A DNA stretch of 33,019 nucleotides, taken from the NCBI GenBank assembly GCA_015067705.1, contig SVLW01000003.1, forward strand, positions 67,928-100,946, in the 5' to 3' direction. The translations under genes were made by a program, and so were the position numbers. The stretch comes from Oscillospiraceae bacterium (GTDB taxonomy: Bacteria; Bacillota; Clostridia; Oscillospirales; QAMX01). Shown piece by piece: positions 15,392-28,180 of the stretch (its first letter is position 1; every line of letters starts with the position of its first letter). The notes beneath the pieces are model-generated. The model had not been told where the DNA came from. It saw nothing but the letters and a program-made list of their open reading frames with translations, and did no database searches.

Positions 15392-17794
15392 ATGACAGAA
15401 CATTTGACCAACATGCCCCTGCTGCCTCTGCGCGGTCTGGTGCTCTATCCGGATATGGTGCTGCACTTTGATCTGGGCAGAGAGAGCTCCATCCGGGCGG
15501 CGGAGTATGCCATGGGGCACAACGAGCCGCTCTTCTTAATCGCCCAGCGGGAAGTCAAGGACGAGAATCCCACCCAGGACGAGCTTTATGAGATCGGCAC
15601 CGTGGCCCATGTCCGCCAGATCCTCCGTCTGCCTGGCAACGACGTGCGCATCATGGTGGAGGGCTATCAGCGCGCCCGCCTCCATGCCATCACCGGCACG
15701 GAGCCCTATAAGTCCGCCGATGTGGAGCTCATCGACCCGACTCCCGCCCCCATCGGCAGCGCCCGCAGCGAGGCGCTTTACCGCCGGGTGCAGGAGACCT
15801 TTGAATCCTACGCAGGGCTTGCCCCCCGTCTGGCCCCGGAGGTCGTGATGAACGTGCTGGGCGCCGACGATCTGGGCTATCTCTGCGACTATATCGCCCA
15901 GAGCATCAATATCCGCTATCAGGTGAAGCAGCAGATCCTCGAAATCCTGGATCCCATGCGCCGCACCATGGAGATGATCTCCCTCCTTGCCGAGGAGATC
16001 GACGTCCTCCAGATCGGCCAGCGCATCTCCCAGAAGGTGAAGACCCAGATGGACAAGAACCAGCGGGATTATTTCCTGCGGGAACAGATCCGCGCCATCG
16101 AGGAAGAACTGGGCGAATACGACGAGGAAGAGGACGACGACCGCTTCCGCGAGCGGATTTTGGAACTGAAGCTTGATAAGAAGAGCGAGGAGCATCTTCT
16201 CAAGGAGGTCAAGCGCCTCTCCCGGATGCAGCCCACCTCTCCCGAGAGCAACGTGATCCATACATATCTCGACACTGTGCTTTCCCTCCCCTGGAACACC
16301 CGGGATGAGGAGCGTGCCGACCTGCCCGCCGCGCAGAAGATTCTCGATCGGGATCACTACGGCATGGAAAAGGTGAAGGAGCGCATTCTGGAATTCCTGG
16401 CGGTGCGAAAGCTGAACCCCGAATTAAAGGGCCAGATCATCTGCCTCATCGGCCCGCCCGGCGTGGGCAAAACCTCCGTGGGCGTGTCCATTGCCGAGGC
16501 ACTGGGCCGCAAGTATGCCCGCCTGTCCTTAGGCGGCGTGCGGGATGAGGCCGATATCCGCGGCCACCGCAAGACCTATATCGGCGCCATGCCCGGCCGC
16601 ATCATGACCGCCCTGTCCCATGCCGGCAGCGCCAACGCCCTGCTGCTTTTGGACGAGGTGGACAAGCTGGGCAGCGATTACCGGGGCGACCCCTCCGCGG
16701 CACTTCTTGAGGTGCTGGATCCCGAGCAGAACCGCGCCTTCCGCGATCATTATATCGAGGTGCCCTTCGATCTCTCCGATGTGCTCTTCATCGTCACTGC
16801 CAACACCGCCGACACCATCCCGCGGCCGCTTCTCGACCGTATGGAGGTCATCGAGATGCCCGGCTATACCGACGAAGAGAAGCTTCACATCGCAAAGGAT
16901 CATCTCTTCCCCCGCCAGCTTTCCCGCCACGGTCTCCGCAAGACCCAGCTCCGCATCCAGGACAGCGCCTATTCCGCCATCTCGGCCCTTTATACCCGGG
17001 AGTCCGGCGTGCGCCAGCTGGAGCGTGAGGTGGCAAAGATCTGCCGCCGTGCCGCCAAGCAGTACGTGGACGAGCCGGAGCGTAAACGCATCACCGTCAC
17101 CGCCAAAAACCTGCCCGATTATCTGGGCGCCCCCGTGTTCCAGCCGGACTACGTCAGCAAGGCAGACGAAGTGGGCGTGGTGAACGGCCTTGCCTGGACC
17201 CAGGTAGGCGGCGAGATGCTGCAGGTGGAGGTCAATGTGGTGGACGGCCAGGGCAAGCTGGAACTCACCGGCAATCTGGGCGACGTGATGAAGGAATCCG
17301 CCCATGCCGCCCTGTCCTATATCCGCAGCCGTGCCGCCATTCTCGGCATCGATCCCGATTTCTATAAAAAGAACGACATCCACATCCACTTCCCGGAGAG
17401 CGCCATCCCCAAGGACGGCCCCTCCGCCGGCATCACCATGGCCACCGCTCTGGTCTCCGCCCTGACGGGCCGGGAAGTGCGCCATGACGTGGCCATGACC
17501 GGCGAGATCTCTCTCCGCGGCCGGGTACTGCCCATCGGCGGACTCCGTGAAAAGACCATGGCGGCCTATCGCGCCGGCATGAAGACCGTGGTGATCCCCG
17601 AGGCCAACCGCAAGGATCTGGAGGACTGCGTCCCCGCCGTGCGGGAGGGCCTGCACTTCGTGCCTGCTTCCCATATGGATCAGGTGCTGGACGTGGCCCT
17701 GCTCCCCGCCCTCACCCCGGTGTGCGAGCCCGTGGTGGATCCCCTGGCCGAGCCGAAGCCCCGCGCCTCCCGCCGGGCCAGTCTCAGAAATTGA
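15392..17794 (+). CDS. lon: ATP-dependent protease Lon
   Basis: Lon is a self-contained AAA+ protease that removes damaged and regulatory proteins. The 800-residue protein has the N-terminal substrate domain ([17 protein letters not shown]-type start), a coiled helical linker with acidic stretches, Walker A GPPGVGKT, and the conserved [24 protein letters not shown] segment. The protease domain has the dyad Ser678 (PKDGPSAG) and Lys721 ([12 protein letters not shown]). ATG 15392 follows GAGGA. The engB start lies 9 nt after its stop. Confidence 0.98.
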   Translation: MTEHLTNMPLLPLRGLVLYPDMVLHFDLGRESSIRAAEYAMGHNEPLFLIAQREVKDENPTQDELYEIGTVAHVRQILRLPGNDVRIMVEGYQRARLHAITGTEPYKSADVELIDPTPAPIGSARSEALYRRVQETFESYAGLAPRLAPEVVMNVLGADDLGYLCDYIAQSINIRYQVKQQILEILDPMRRTMEMISLLAEEIDVLQIGQRISQKVKTQMDKNQRDYFLREQIRAIEEELGEYDEEEDDDRFRERILELKLDKKSEEHLLKEVKRLSRMQPTSPESNVIHTYLDTVLSLPWNTRDEERADLPAAQKILDRDHYGMEKVKERILEFLAVRKLNPELKGQIICLIGPPGVGKTSVGVSIAEALGRKYARLSLGGVRDEADIRGHRKTYIGAMPGRIMTALSHAGSANALLLLDEVDKLGSDYRGDPSAALLEVLDPEQNRAFRDHYIEVPFDLSDVLFIVTANTADTIPRPLLDRMEVIEMPGYTDEEKLHIAKDHLFPRQLSRHGLRKTQLRIQDSAYSAISALYTRESGVRQLEREVAKICRRAAKQYVDEPERKRITVTAKNLPDYLGAPVFQPDYVSKADEVGVVNGLAWTQVGGEMLQVEVNVVDGQGKLELTGNLGDVMKESAHAALSYIRSRAAILGIDPDFYKKNDIHIHFPESAIPKDGPSAGITMATALVSALTGREVRHDVAMTGEISLRGRVLPIGGLREKTMAAYRAGMKTVVIPEANRKDLEDCVPAVREGLHFVPASHMDQVLDVALLPALTPVCEPVVDPLAEPKPRASRRASLRN

Positions 17795-17803
17795 GGTGAC
17801 GCC

Positions 17804-18388
17804 GTGATCAATCTGCAGAAAGCGGAATTTCTCCGCTCCGCCGCAGGTCTCGACGGCCTGCCGAAGGACGGCCTGCCCCAGATCGTCTTTGCCGGACGAT
17901 CCAACGTGGGCAAGTCCTCCATCATCAATTGCCTGTTAAACCGCAAAAGTCTTGCCCGCACCAGTTCGATGCCCGGCAAGACCGCCAATATCAATCTCTA
18001 CTCGATCGACCGCAAGCTCTATTTCTCCGACCTGCCCGGCTACGGCTTTGCCCAGGTGGGGCAGAAGGAACGGGAGCGCTGGGGGCGTATGATGAACCAA
18101 TATTTCGCCGAGTGCCATGATATCGCGCTTGGCATCCTCGTGGTGGATCTCCGCCACAAGCCCACGGACGACGACGTGGCCATGGCGGGCGTCTTCCGCC
18201 AGGTGGGCATTCCCTTCGTGGTGGTGGCCAACAAGGCCGACAAGCTGAAAAATTCCCAGCGTGCTGAGTGCGAAGCACTGGTGCGGGAGACGCTTGAGGT
18301 CCCTCGCATCATCCCCTTCTCCGCCGTAAAGGCCCTGGGCCGCCAGGACGTCTTAAACGAGATCTTCGCCCGCGTGAAAGAAAACTAA
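17804..18388 (+). CDS. engB: Ribosome-assembly GTP-binding protein EngB (YsxC)
   Basis: EngB is an essential GTPase acting in 50S assembly. The 194-residue protein has G1 GRSNVGKS (31-38), G3 DLPGYGFA, G4 NKADK and G5 SAVK. The start is GTG 17804 with GAGGTGA just upstream, overlapping the end of lon. The lon-engB order is common in clostridia. A strong terminator follows. Confidence 0.96.
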   Translation: MINLQKAEFLRSAAGLDGLPKDGLPQIVFAGRSNVGKSSIINCLLNRKSLARTSSMPGKTANINLYSIDRKLYFSDLPGYGFAQVGQKERERWGRMMNQYFAECHDIALGILVVDLRHKPTDDDVAMAGVFRQVGIPFVVVANKADKLKNSQRAECEALVRETLEVPRIIPFSAVKALGRQDVLNEIFARVKEN

Positions 18389-18394
18389 ACCACA

Positions 18395-18429
18395 ACACCC
18401 CATCCGCGCCCGGATGGGGTGTCGCTTTT
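18395..18429 (+). terminator. Intrinsic terminator after engB
   Basis: ACACCCCATCCG (18395-18406) and CGGATGGGGTGT (18411-18422) form a perfect 12 bp stem with a 4 nt loop, followed by CGCTTTTC. It ends the lon-engB unit directly before the next promoter. Confidence 0.9.
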
Positions 18430-18432
18430 CCC

Positions 18433-18461
18433 TTGCAAGTTTTGTCGATTCCGCGTATACT
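18433..18461 (+). promoter_or_regulatory. Sigma-A promoter of the TRIC-family gene
   Basis: TTGCAA (18433-18438) and TATACT (18456-18461) are separated by 17 bp. It lies just after the engB terminator, and 34 nt before the chosen start. Confidence 0.85.
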
Positions 18462-18494
18462 GGTAGTGTACGAAATCATGAGGAGGATTCTGCC

Positions 18495-19154
18495 TTGAAC
18501 TTTACCGGCGTTTTTTTCAGTATCACAGAGATCATCGGCACCATTGCCTTTGCGGTGTCCGGAGCCCTTTTGGCCATTGAACGGCGGCTTGATCTCTTCG
18601 GCGTTTTGTTCCTCAGTGTCATCACGGCGCTGGGCGGCGGCGTCATCCGGGATCTCATCATCGGCAGTATCCCGCCCTGGGCCTTCACGAACCCGGAATA
18701 TCTGGCCCTGGCACTTTTCTCCGGACTCGCCACCTTTGTGGCGGTCTATATCTTCCGTGCCCGGTTCTCCGTGCTGAAGGAGCGGCTTTCTCAGATCAAT
18801 AATTATTTCGACGCCCTGGGTCTTGCCGCCTTCTCCATGGTGGGCGCCGAGGTCTCTCTGGCCAGCTTCCCGGGCAACTGGGTGCTCTGCCTGTTTCTCG
18901 GCATGACCACCGGCATCGGCGGCGGCATTTTGCGAGATATCATGTCCCGGGAAGTCCCCTATGTATTCAAAAAGCACATCTACGGCGTGGCCTCCCTTGC
19001 CGGATGCGGGCTATACTGGGTGATCTGGACCCTCACCCGGCGAAACACCCTGGCCGCACTCCTGGGCATGGCGGTGGTGATCACGATCCGCGTCCTCGCC
19101 ACCCACTTCCATTGGAACCTCCCCCGGATCCTGCTGTCGGAATCCAAAGAATAA
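18495..19154 (+). CDS. TRIC cation channel family (UPF0126) membrane protein
   Basis: The 219-residue protein has about seven membrane segments and the two internal repeats typical of the family, marked by GGGVIRD (47-53) and GGGILRD (142-148). Bacterial members form trimeric potassium-conducting channels; the physiological role is not certain. I choose TTG 18495 as the start because GAGGAGG lies 8 nt upstream. The frame is open further upstream, but that portion covers the promoter, and the only ATG there (18414) is inside the engB terminator. The gene stands alone, convergent to the next gene. Confidence 0.88.
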   Translation: MNFTGVFFSITEIIGTIAFAVSGALLAIERRLDLFGVLFLSVITALGGGVIRDLIIGSIPPWAFTNPEYLALALFSGLATFVAVYIFRARFSVLKERLSQINNYFDALGLAAFSMVGAEVSLASFPGNWVLCLFLGMTTGIGGGILRDIMSREVPYVFKKHIYGVASLAGCGLYWVIWTLTRRNTLAALLGMAVVITIRVLATHFHWNLPRILLSESKE

Positions 19155-19158
19155 AGGA

Positions 19159-19192
19159 AAGCCGGTCAACCACGGTTGACCGGCTTATATTT
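19159..19192. terminator. Shared terminator between TRIC gene and CPBP gene
   Basis: AAGCCGGTCAAC (19159-19170) and GTTGACCGGCTT (19175-19186) form a perfect 12 bp stem with loop CACG. ATATTTTATT follows on the plus strand; TTCCTTTATT follows on the minus strand. It can act for both converging genes. Confidence 0.88.
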
Positions 19193-20055
19193 TATTCAAC
19201 GATTTCCCCCTTCTTCTTCGGGGCGAGCTTCTCATAAGGCACACGCAGGAGGTACAGGCTCACGCCCGCCAGCACCGCCGCCGCCGCGCCCAGGATCAGA
19301 AGATCCACCGCCGCAGAGGGCGTCACGATCAGCGTGACCAGATATCCGCCCACCACATTGAACACCATGTGCATGAGGATCGACGCATAAAGGGAGCGGT
19401 ATTTCATATAAACCAGCGTCATGGCTGCGCCGCCGATGATGGCATAGATCATCCAGATCAGCGCCCCGTGGAACGCGCCGAAGATCACGGCGCTGAGCAA
19501 GAGCGCCGCCATGGGCGGCATCACCCGGCAGAAGCGGGTGAAGGCCAGACCGCGGAAGATCACTTCCTCCAAAATCGGCGCAAACAGCACCGTCACAAAG
19601 AAGGTCAGCACGGACGTATCCACCGTGTTGGCATAAAGCGTCTCATAAGTGGCAAGCATTTCCTCCGGCCAGGGGATCACGGAGATCAGATAACAGGTGA
19701 CCAGCGCCAGCGACGCCCCCAGGAGCACCACCGGCCACAGCATCGTGATCCGCACCGGCATGGCCCACACTTCCTCCCGCAGGCGCTTGCCCCGGGCCCG
19801 GAAAAATACCGTAAGCACCAGCATGGTGATCAGGAACGCGATCATAAGAAGCGGCCCCTGCGCCTCAAGGATGCGGGCGGTCACGTCCTCCATCATCTGC
19901 ATCATGCCCGCCTCCGTGCTCATGGCATCGGGGTTTTCCATGGCCGACTGGAAGGAAAAATAAAAGGACAGGAAAAAGACCGCGATCTCCTGCCCCACCA
20001 CATAGAGCAGAATGTACGCAAAGCCCTTGAATATGTCCCGAATATGTCGTTTCAT
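19192..20055 (-). CDS. CPBP family intramembrane metalloprotease
   Basis: This family (also called CAAX/Abi) contains membrane glutamate-type proteases related to Rce1. The 287-residue protein is hydrophobic with several membrane segments. It keeps the three active motifs: EEVIFR (163-168), FGAFH (192-196) and HMVFN (229-233). Bacterial members have been linked to bacteriocin self-immunity and peptide processing, but no such genes are adjacent here, so the substrate is unknown. ATG 20055 has a GGCGGTGAG site upstream. A TATAAT box at 20099-20094 (minus strand) is a likely -10, with only a weak -35. Confidence 0.9.
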   Translation of the reverse strand: MKRHIRDIFKGFAYILLYVVGQEIAVFFLSFYFSFQSAMENPDAMSTEAGMMQMMEDVTARILEAQGPLLMIAFLITMLVLTVFFRARGKRLREEVWAMPVRITMLWPVVLLGASLALVTCYLISVIPWPEEMLATYETLYANTVDTSVLTFFVTVLFAPILEEVIFRGLAFTRFCRVMPPMAALLLSAVIFGAFHGALIWMIYAIIGGAAMTLVYMKYRSLYASILMHMVFNVVGGYLVTLIVTPSAAVDLLILGAAAAVLAGVSLYLLRVPYEKLAPKKKGEIVE

Positions 20056-20093
20056 CTCTGTCTCACCGCCTGTCGGAGTATTTCATTTTTCTC

Positions 20094-20099
20094 ATTATA
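20094..20099 (-). promoter_or_regulatory. Probable -10 box of the CPBP gene
   Basis: TGGTATAAT on the minus strand gives a perfect -10 (20099-20094), although the -35 position (TGTAAA) is poor. Confidence 0.55.
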
Positions 20100-20162
20100 C
20101 CATATTCCCGCGGATCTTTACACCGGGAAATCGTGAACTTTTTGCGTTTTCCCCGGGAAAGC

Positions 20163-20191
20163 TTGGCAAACCGGCAAAATCGGCGTATAAT
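20163..20191 (+). promoter_or_regulatory. Sigma-A promoter of the sorbose-1-phosphate-reductase-like gene
   Basis: TTGGCA (20163-20168) and TATAAT (20186-20191) are separated by 17 bp, 35 nt before the start codon. It is divergent from the CPBP promoter in the same 171 nt gap. Confidence 0.87.
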
Positions 20192-20226
20192 CAAGGAAAA
20201 CGACTCATATAGGAGGAACTCCTTTT

Positions 20227-21489
20227 ATGCTGACAAAAGCAGTGCGGCTGCACGGGGTGCGGGATCTGCGTCTCGAGACCATTGAGCTGCCGCCCATCGG
20301 TGATGATGAAATCCTGGCAAAAGTGGTGACGGACTCCATCTGTATGTCCACCTATAAGGCCGCGGTTCTGGGCCCCGCCCACAAGCGCGTGCCGGACGAT
20401 GTGGCGGAGCATCCCACCATGGTGGGGCACGAATTCTGCGGCGAGCTTCTGGAAGTGGGCGCGCGCTGGCAGGAGAAATACGCCCCCGGCATGAAGTTCA
20501 CCGTACAGGTGGCTCTGAATCTGCCGGATGATCCCTATCTCACTCCCGGCTATTCCTTCCCCTATATCGGCGGCAGCGCGGAATATATCATCCTCCCCGC
20601 CTGCGTCATGGAGCAGAACTGCCTCCTCACCTATCGGGGCGCGGATTATTTCGGTGGCTCGTTATCGGAGCCCATGAGCTGTATCGTAGGCACCTATCAC
20701 GCCATGTATCACACAAAGCCCCTGCACTACACCCACGAGATGGGCATCCGGGAGGGCGGCCGTCTGGCGCTTCTGGGCGCCGCAGGCCCCATGGGTCTGG
20801 GCTCTATCGACTATGCCCTGCACTGTGACCGCCGCCCCGGCACACTGGTCGTCATGGATCAGGATCCCGTCCGGCTGGCCCGCGCCGCAGCGATCTATAC
20901 CGTGGAGGAGGCCGCCCGCCAGGGCATCCGCCTTACCTATCTCTGCAACGCCGGCATGAGCGCAGAGGAAACCAAGGCAGAGCTGCTCCGTCTCTCGGAC
21001 GGCGGCTTTGACGACGTGATCGTCTATGCCCCGGATCGTCCCCTGGTGGAGCTTGCCGACCGGGTGCTGAACCAGGACGGCTGCCTGAACTTCTTCTCCG
21101 GCCCGGCGGACACCACGTTCTCCGCCTCCATCAACTTCTTTGACGTACACTACAGCGCCCATCATGTGGTGGGCACCTCCGGCGGCAACACCGCCGATAT
21201 GCAGGAGTCGCTGGACATGATGGCCGAGGGCCGCATCACCCCCGCCTCCATGGTCACCCACATCGGCGGCATGCCCTGTGTGGCCGAAACCACCCTGAAC
21301 CAGCCCCATATCCCCGGCGGCAAAAAGCTCATTTACACTCACTCGAACCTGCCGCTCACTGCCATCGCCGACTTTGCAGAGCTGGGCAAAACCGATCCCT
21401 TATTTGCCCGCCTTGCGAAAAGCGTCGCCGCCCACAGCGGCCTCTGGAACCGGGAAGCCGAAGAAATCCTCCTCCAAAGCGGCAGATAA
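20227..21489 (+). CDS. Zinc-binding alcohol dehydrogenase, L-sorbose-1-phosphate reductase-like
   Basis: The 420-residue protein is a medium-chain zinc dehydrogenase. Visible features are Cys39 (SICMSTYKAA), GHEFCGE (68 on, with His68 and Glu69), SEPMSC, and a nucleotide-binding LLGAAGPMGLG segment. Its length and pattern resemble the L-sorbose-1-phosphate reductase/YggP group, which reduces ketose phosphates to hexitol phosphates, but I infer this only from overall likeness. ATG 20227 follows AGGAGG. The gene is alone on its strand, with its own promoter and terminator, and faces the GH2 operon. No sugar phosphotransferase system is seen with it. Confidence 0.72.
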   Translation: MLTKAVRLHGVRDLRLETIELPPIGDDEILAKVVTDSICMSTYKAAVLGPAHKRVPDDVAEHPTMVGHEFCGELLEVGARWQEKYAPGMKFTVQVALNLPDDPYLTPGYSFPYIGGSAEYIILPACVMEQNCLLTYRGADYFGGSLSEPMSCIVGTYHAMYHTKPLHYTHEMGIREGGRLALLGAAGPMGLGSIDYALHCDRRPGTLVVMDQDPVRLARAAAIYTVEEAARQGIRLTYLCNAGMSAEETKAELLRLSDGGFDDVIVYAPDRPLVELADRVLNQDGCLNFFSGPADTTFSASINFFDVHYSAHHVVGTSGGNTADMQESLDMMAEGRITPASMVTHIGGMPCVAETTLNQPHIPGGKKLIYTHSNLPLTAIADFAELGKTDPLFARLAKSVAAHSGLWNREAEEILLQSGR

Positions 21490-21508
21490 CGCAAAAATAC
21501 GCGCAAAA

Positions 21509-21540
21509 AACGCCCCGACAGCAGTATGTCGGGGCGTTTC
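21509..21540. terminator. Shared bidirectional terminator
   Basis: AACGCCCCGACA (21509-21520) and TGTCGGGGCGTT (21527-21538) make a perfect 12 bp stem with a 6 nt loop. On the minus strand TTTTTTG follows; on the plus strand TCTTATTTC follows. It serves the zinc dehydrogenase and the iron alcohol dehydrogenase from opposite sides. Confidence 0.92.
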
Positions 21541-21547
21541 TTATTTC

Positions 21548-22699
21548 TTACAGCAGGCTTTCGTACAGGGCCGCAATGTCCTCGGCGGTGACTTCCCGCT
21601 GGGTGTTGGCGGGACTGCCGCTGGCCAGCGCGTCGTGGGTCATCTTGGGGATAGCGGCGCGGAACGCGTCCGCATCAATGCCGTATTCCACCACGCCGGG
21701 CACCTTACAGGTGCGGCAGATCTCGGCCAGTGCCTCGATAAAGCGGTCGGCGGCATCCTCGTCCCGGTCGGCAGCGGTGGCCACGCCAATGACGCGGCCC
21801 AGATCCGCAAAGCGGGCAAGCGCGCCGGACTTTGCAAAGGCGATACAGGGTGAGAGTAGCATGGCGTTTGACAGGCCGTGGGCCACATGGAACAGGGCGC
21901 CGATGGGGCGGCTCATGCCATGGACGATGGTGACGGAGGCATTATTGATGGCGACGCCCGCCTCAAAGGCGGCGATGGCCATGTCCTCTCTTGCCGCCGC
22001 ATTGCTGCCGTCTGAGAAGGCCGCAGGCAGAGAGCGGAACACCCGGCGCACCGCGGACAGCGCCATGGCGTCCGTCAGAGGCTGTGCCTTCTTCGAGGTA
22101 TAGGACTCCACCGCGTGGGTCAGGGCGTCCAGACCCGTGGCGGCAGTAACTGCCGGCGGCACGCCCATGGAATAGGCGGGATCAATGATGGCCATGTCCG
22201 GGATCAGCTGCTCGCCCTTTAAGAGCATCTTCACGTTGGTTTCCACGTCCGTGATGATGGTGAATCTCGTGGCCTCGCTGCCGGTACCGGCAGTGGTGGG
22301 GATGGCGATCATCTTGGGGAAGTCCCCGGCGATTTCCTTCCCCATATAGTCCCGCAGCCGTCCGCCGCAGGCGGTGAGGGCCGCAATGGCCTTCATGGAA
22401 TCCATGGGGCTGCCGCCGCCGATGGCAATGAGGAAGTCACAGTCCGCCCCGCGATAGGCCGCAAGGCCCGCATCGATCATGCGGTCGGTGGGCTCTCCGG
22501 TGACGTCGGAGAACACGGCGTAGGCTACGCCGATTTCGTCAAGCACCGCCGTCAGCTCCCGGAAGGCCGGCAGATTCCGGATCACGGGATCCGTGACGAT
22601 GAGCGCCCGCTTGCCGCAGGCGGCGATCTGGGCGGCGGCACTGCGCACCGCGCCCTGCCCGGTGATGACGCGTCCGGGCATCAGAAATTCCGTACTCAT
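21548..22699 (-). CDS. Iron-containing alcohol dehydrogenase
   Basis: The 383-residue protein belongs to the group III iron-dependent alcohol dehydrogenases. The NAD-binding loop is GGGSPMDSMKA (94-104), and the metal ligands are Asp191, His195 (GLDALTHAVES), His260 and His274 (VHGMSRPIGALFHVAHG). Their spacing matches FucO. The true alcohol or aldehyde is not known. ATG 22699 follows AAAGGAAG and lies 19 nt after the GH2 stop, so it is translated from the GH2 message. It may handle a product or reducing balance of sugar fermentation (inference). Confidence 0.93.
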   Translation of the reverse strand: MSTEFLMPGRVITGQGAVRSAAAQIAACGKRALIVTDPVIRNLPAFRELTAVLDEIGVAYAVFSDVTGEPTDRMIDAGLAAYRGADCDFLIAIGGGSPMDSMKAIAALTACGGRLRDYMGKEIAGDFPKMIAIPTTAGTGSEATRFTIITDVETNVKMLLKGEQLIPDMAIIDPAYSMGVPPAVTAATGLDALTHAVESYTSKKAQPLTDAMALSAVRRVFRSLPAAFSDGSNAAAREDMAIAAFEAGVAINNASVTIVHGMSRPIGALFHVAHGLSNAMLLSPCIAFAKSGALARFADLGRVIGVATAADRDEDAADRFIEALAEICRTCKVPGVVEYGIDADAFRAAIPKMTHDALASGSPANTQREVTAEDIAALYESLL

Positions 22700-22718
22700 A
22701 GGTATTCTTCCTTTCCCA

Positions 22719-26005
<3,287 letters not shown>

Positions 26006-26029
26006 CTGTCAATTCATGCGTAGATTCCC

Positions 26030-28060
26030 TCAGCAGGAAATCACCAGGGTGCCGATCTCCTGATCGTCCACCACGGTCTTGCCGTCCACCAGCCAGGCAT
26101 TGGTGAAGGGCGTGGGGCCGATGGAGAAGATATGCTGGCCGCAGATCATGAGATTCTTGCAGTTCTCCACATAGCCCGCATAGGGGTTCTGGATATCGAT
26201 GGCCTGCACGCGGTACTGGAACAGGTTCACGAACTCAATGTCGAAGCAGTCCTTGCAGTGGATGGAGCTGGCGTATTCGCTGCCCAGATCCTCTTCGGTC
26301 TGGATGGCGATCATCTTCCAGTTGGCGACCCGCTCCATCACCACTTCCATGTCGAGATGATGCTCGATGGAAATGAGATACATCTTGCCGGGGGCCTCGG
26401 TATCGCTGATGTAAATGCCGTCCTGGGCCCAGACGTCTGCCGTCCAGATGTTCTTGAAGACACCGGCGCCGCCGTCATGGATCCAGATGCTGTGGCCGCG
26501 GTCACGGCCCTTGCGCTGGACTCTGCCGCGGACGGACTGGCCGCCCACTACGTTCTTGCGGGGACCCATAGCCGCATGGGGGCCATGGATGAAGAGCACA
26601 TCCTCCAGAATGGAATCCGGCTCTGCCATCCAGTCCACGGTATCAAGACCGGGATTGCGGCCGCCGTCAAAGCTAATGCCGCAAACGTGGTTGTGGCCGC
26701 CCTTGGGAGCAGTGAAAAGGGACTTGTGGTTCAGTCGATCGGTAAAGCCCGGGCACTCGTCGTCCAGGAGCAGTCGGGTGGAGAAGCAGTGGAGACCCAC
26801 AATGGCGGTCTTTTCCCGCAGGGTGATGCCGCGGGTGAGACGATAGGCGCCCATGGGCACATAAATGTTATCGTACTCCGCAATGGCTTTTTCAAAGACT
26901 GCGGTATCGTCGGCCACGCCGTCGCCCACAGCGCCCAGCTCGCGGATGTTCACGCAGTCGGCAAGGGCGGGCATCTCCACATAATCAGGTGCCGGAGCCT
27001 CGCTCCACTCTGCCTCGGTGATCTCCTTCGTGAGGTCAAAGCGGCGGGTCTTATCCTGGTTCTGCACCGTGATCTTGAGACCCATGTCCATATTCACCTC
27101 ATAAACCAGCAGTTCGGAGGTGATGGGGGTCACCATGATGTGATGGTTGAAGCGATAGCCAAAGGGCTCGTAGAACATGGCGGTGTCCCGGCAGACCACG
27201 CGGCGGGCATGGAGCCAGTTCTGGGGATAGCGGGTCATGTTCATGCAGACGCCGGCGGCGGAGAGATTGTCAAGACGGCAATCCTCCATGTAAAGGCGCT
27301 CGAACTCCTCGATATAATGGTTGTCCGTCTCCTTATTGGGCACATAGACGCCGTAGGGCGCATTCTTCAGCGTGACGCGCACCATGGTGAGACCGGCGCG
27401 GTAAGAAGAGATACAGGCGCGGCGCTGTCCCTCGAAAATGGAGTCGCCCAGATAGAACTGCCAGTAGGGCACGGTCTCGCCGGTGACGATACCGTAGGTA
27501 CCGCCGAAGAAGCGGCAGCGCTCAATCTCGTTGCCCACCATCTCAACGGCGGCATAGGCGTCGTTCACATAGAAGTCCATGTCCTCCAAAGAGCAGAGCT
27601 GTGCAATGCGATAGCGGCAGGCCACAGCGCCGGGATTGCCGTGACCCAGATCGAAGTCGATATTCCGCACGCCGCCGTAGAAAGAGGTGTTCTGGGCGTC
27701 GCGCAGGGGATACTCGGGCTTCGGGGTGGCGTCGCGGAAGTGGAGAATGTACTTGGTATAGGGAGCCGGGCCTTCATAGCCGGGGGTGTTGTCCGCCAGA
27801 ATGAAGCGCGGGCGCTTTTCGCCGTAGCCAAAGAGGCGGATGCCGCGCCACAGCTGCACGGTGTCGGAGAAGCGATAGGTGCCCTCCGGGATATAGATAA
27901 TGCCGTGATACTTGGTTTCCACCAGTTCGTCAATGGCGCGCTGCAGCGCCGCGGTGTTGTCGCCGATGCCGTCCGGGCAAGCGCCATATGCCTCTGGCGT
28001 AAAGACCAGTGCCTCGGGATCATTGGGTTTCGTCAGAAAAATAGATTTGCCGTATTCCAT
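26030..28060 (-). CDS. Pectate-lyase-superfamily (beta-helix) protein with two domains
   Basis: The 676-residue protein carries two segments that look like the start of the pectate-lyase 3 type right-handed beta-helix: GACPDGIGDNTAALQRAID near 26-44 and GAVGDGVADDTAVFEKAI near 376-393. Each is followed by the IYIPEGTYR or IYVPMGAYR strand. Such folds bind or cut polysaccharides. No signal peptide or membrane segment is visible, so it is predicted to be cytoplasmic and might act on imported oligosaccharides. No catalytic residue can be assigned, so activity is unknown. ATG 28060 follows AGGAGG. It has its own promoter and lies upstream of the GH2 unit. Confidence 0.78.
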   Translation of the reverse strand: MEYGKSIFLTKPNDPEALVFTPEAYGACPDGIGDNTAALQRAIDELVETKYHGIIYIPEGTYRFSDTVQLWRGIRLFGYGEKRPRFILADNTPGYEGPAPYTKYILHFRDATPKPEYPLRDAQNTSFYGGVRNIDFDLGHGNPGAVACRYRIAQLCSLEDMDFYVNDAYAAVEMVGNEIERCRFFGGTYGIVTGETVPYWQFYLGDSIFEGQRRACISSYRAGLTMVRVTLKNAPYGVYVPNKETDNHYIEEFERLYMEDCRLDNLSAAGVCMNMTRYPQNWLHARRVVCRDTAMFYEPFGYRFNHHIMVTPITSELLVYEVNMDMGLKITVQNQDKTRRFDLTKEITEAEWSEAPAPDYVEMPALADCVNIRELGAVGDGVADDTAVFEKAIAEYDNIYVPMGAYRLTRGITLREKTAIVGLHCFSTRLLLDDECPGFTDRLNHKSLFTAPKGGHNHVCGISFDGGRNPGLDTVDWMAEPDSILEDVLFIHGPHAAMGPRKNVVGGQSVRGRVQRKGRDRGHSIWIHDGGAGVFKNIWTADVWAQDGIYISDTEAPGKMYLISIEHHLDMEVVMERVANWKMIAIQTEEDLGSEYASSIHCKDCFDIEFVNLFQYRVQAIDIQNPYAGYVENCKNLMICGQHIFSIGPTPFTNAWLVDGKTVVDDQEIGTLVISC

Positions 28061-28096
28061 GATTCTTTGTCCTCCTGTGGAGTGATTTCTGCATTC

Positions 28097-28125
28097 AGTA
28101 TAGCATGACCCTCCCCCGTTTGCAA
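28097..28125 (-). promoter_or_regulatory. Sigma-A promoter of the pectate-lyase-like gene
   Basis: TTGCAA (28125-28120) and TATACT (28102-28097) on the minus strand are separated by 17 bp, about 37 nt before the ATG. Confidence 0.86.
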
Positions 28126-28138
28126 CCGCCGAAGGTGA

Positions 28139-28170
28139 CAAAATACGGCGGTGTGATGACACACCGCCGT
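28139..28170 (-). terminator. Intrinsic terminator of the U32 gene
   Basis: ACGGCGGTGTG and CACACCGCCGT (28145-28155 and 28160-28170) form a perfect 11 bp stem with a 4 nt loop. On the minus strand ATTTTG follows. It lies 10 nt after the stop codon. Confidence 0.88.
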
Positions 28171-28180
28171 TATCCTGCTC

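Noticed and set aside
16529-17674. Minus-strand open frame inside lon
   Set aside because: Antisense to the Lon ATPase and protease domains, with no ribosome binding site or domain of its own.
18414-18494. Upstream extension of the TRIC-family gene to ATG 18414
   Set aside because: The ATG is inside the engB terminator hairpin and the region holds the promoter; TTG 18495 has a good ribosome binding site.
26132-28108. Long plus-strand open frame (658 codons) opposite the pectate-lyase-like gene
   Set aside because: It is a shadow frame of G+C-rich coding DNA. It has no family motif, is rich in His, Gly, Ala and Val, and runs opposite a gene with promoter, ribosome binding site and motifs.
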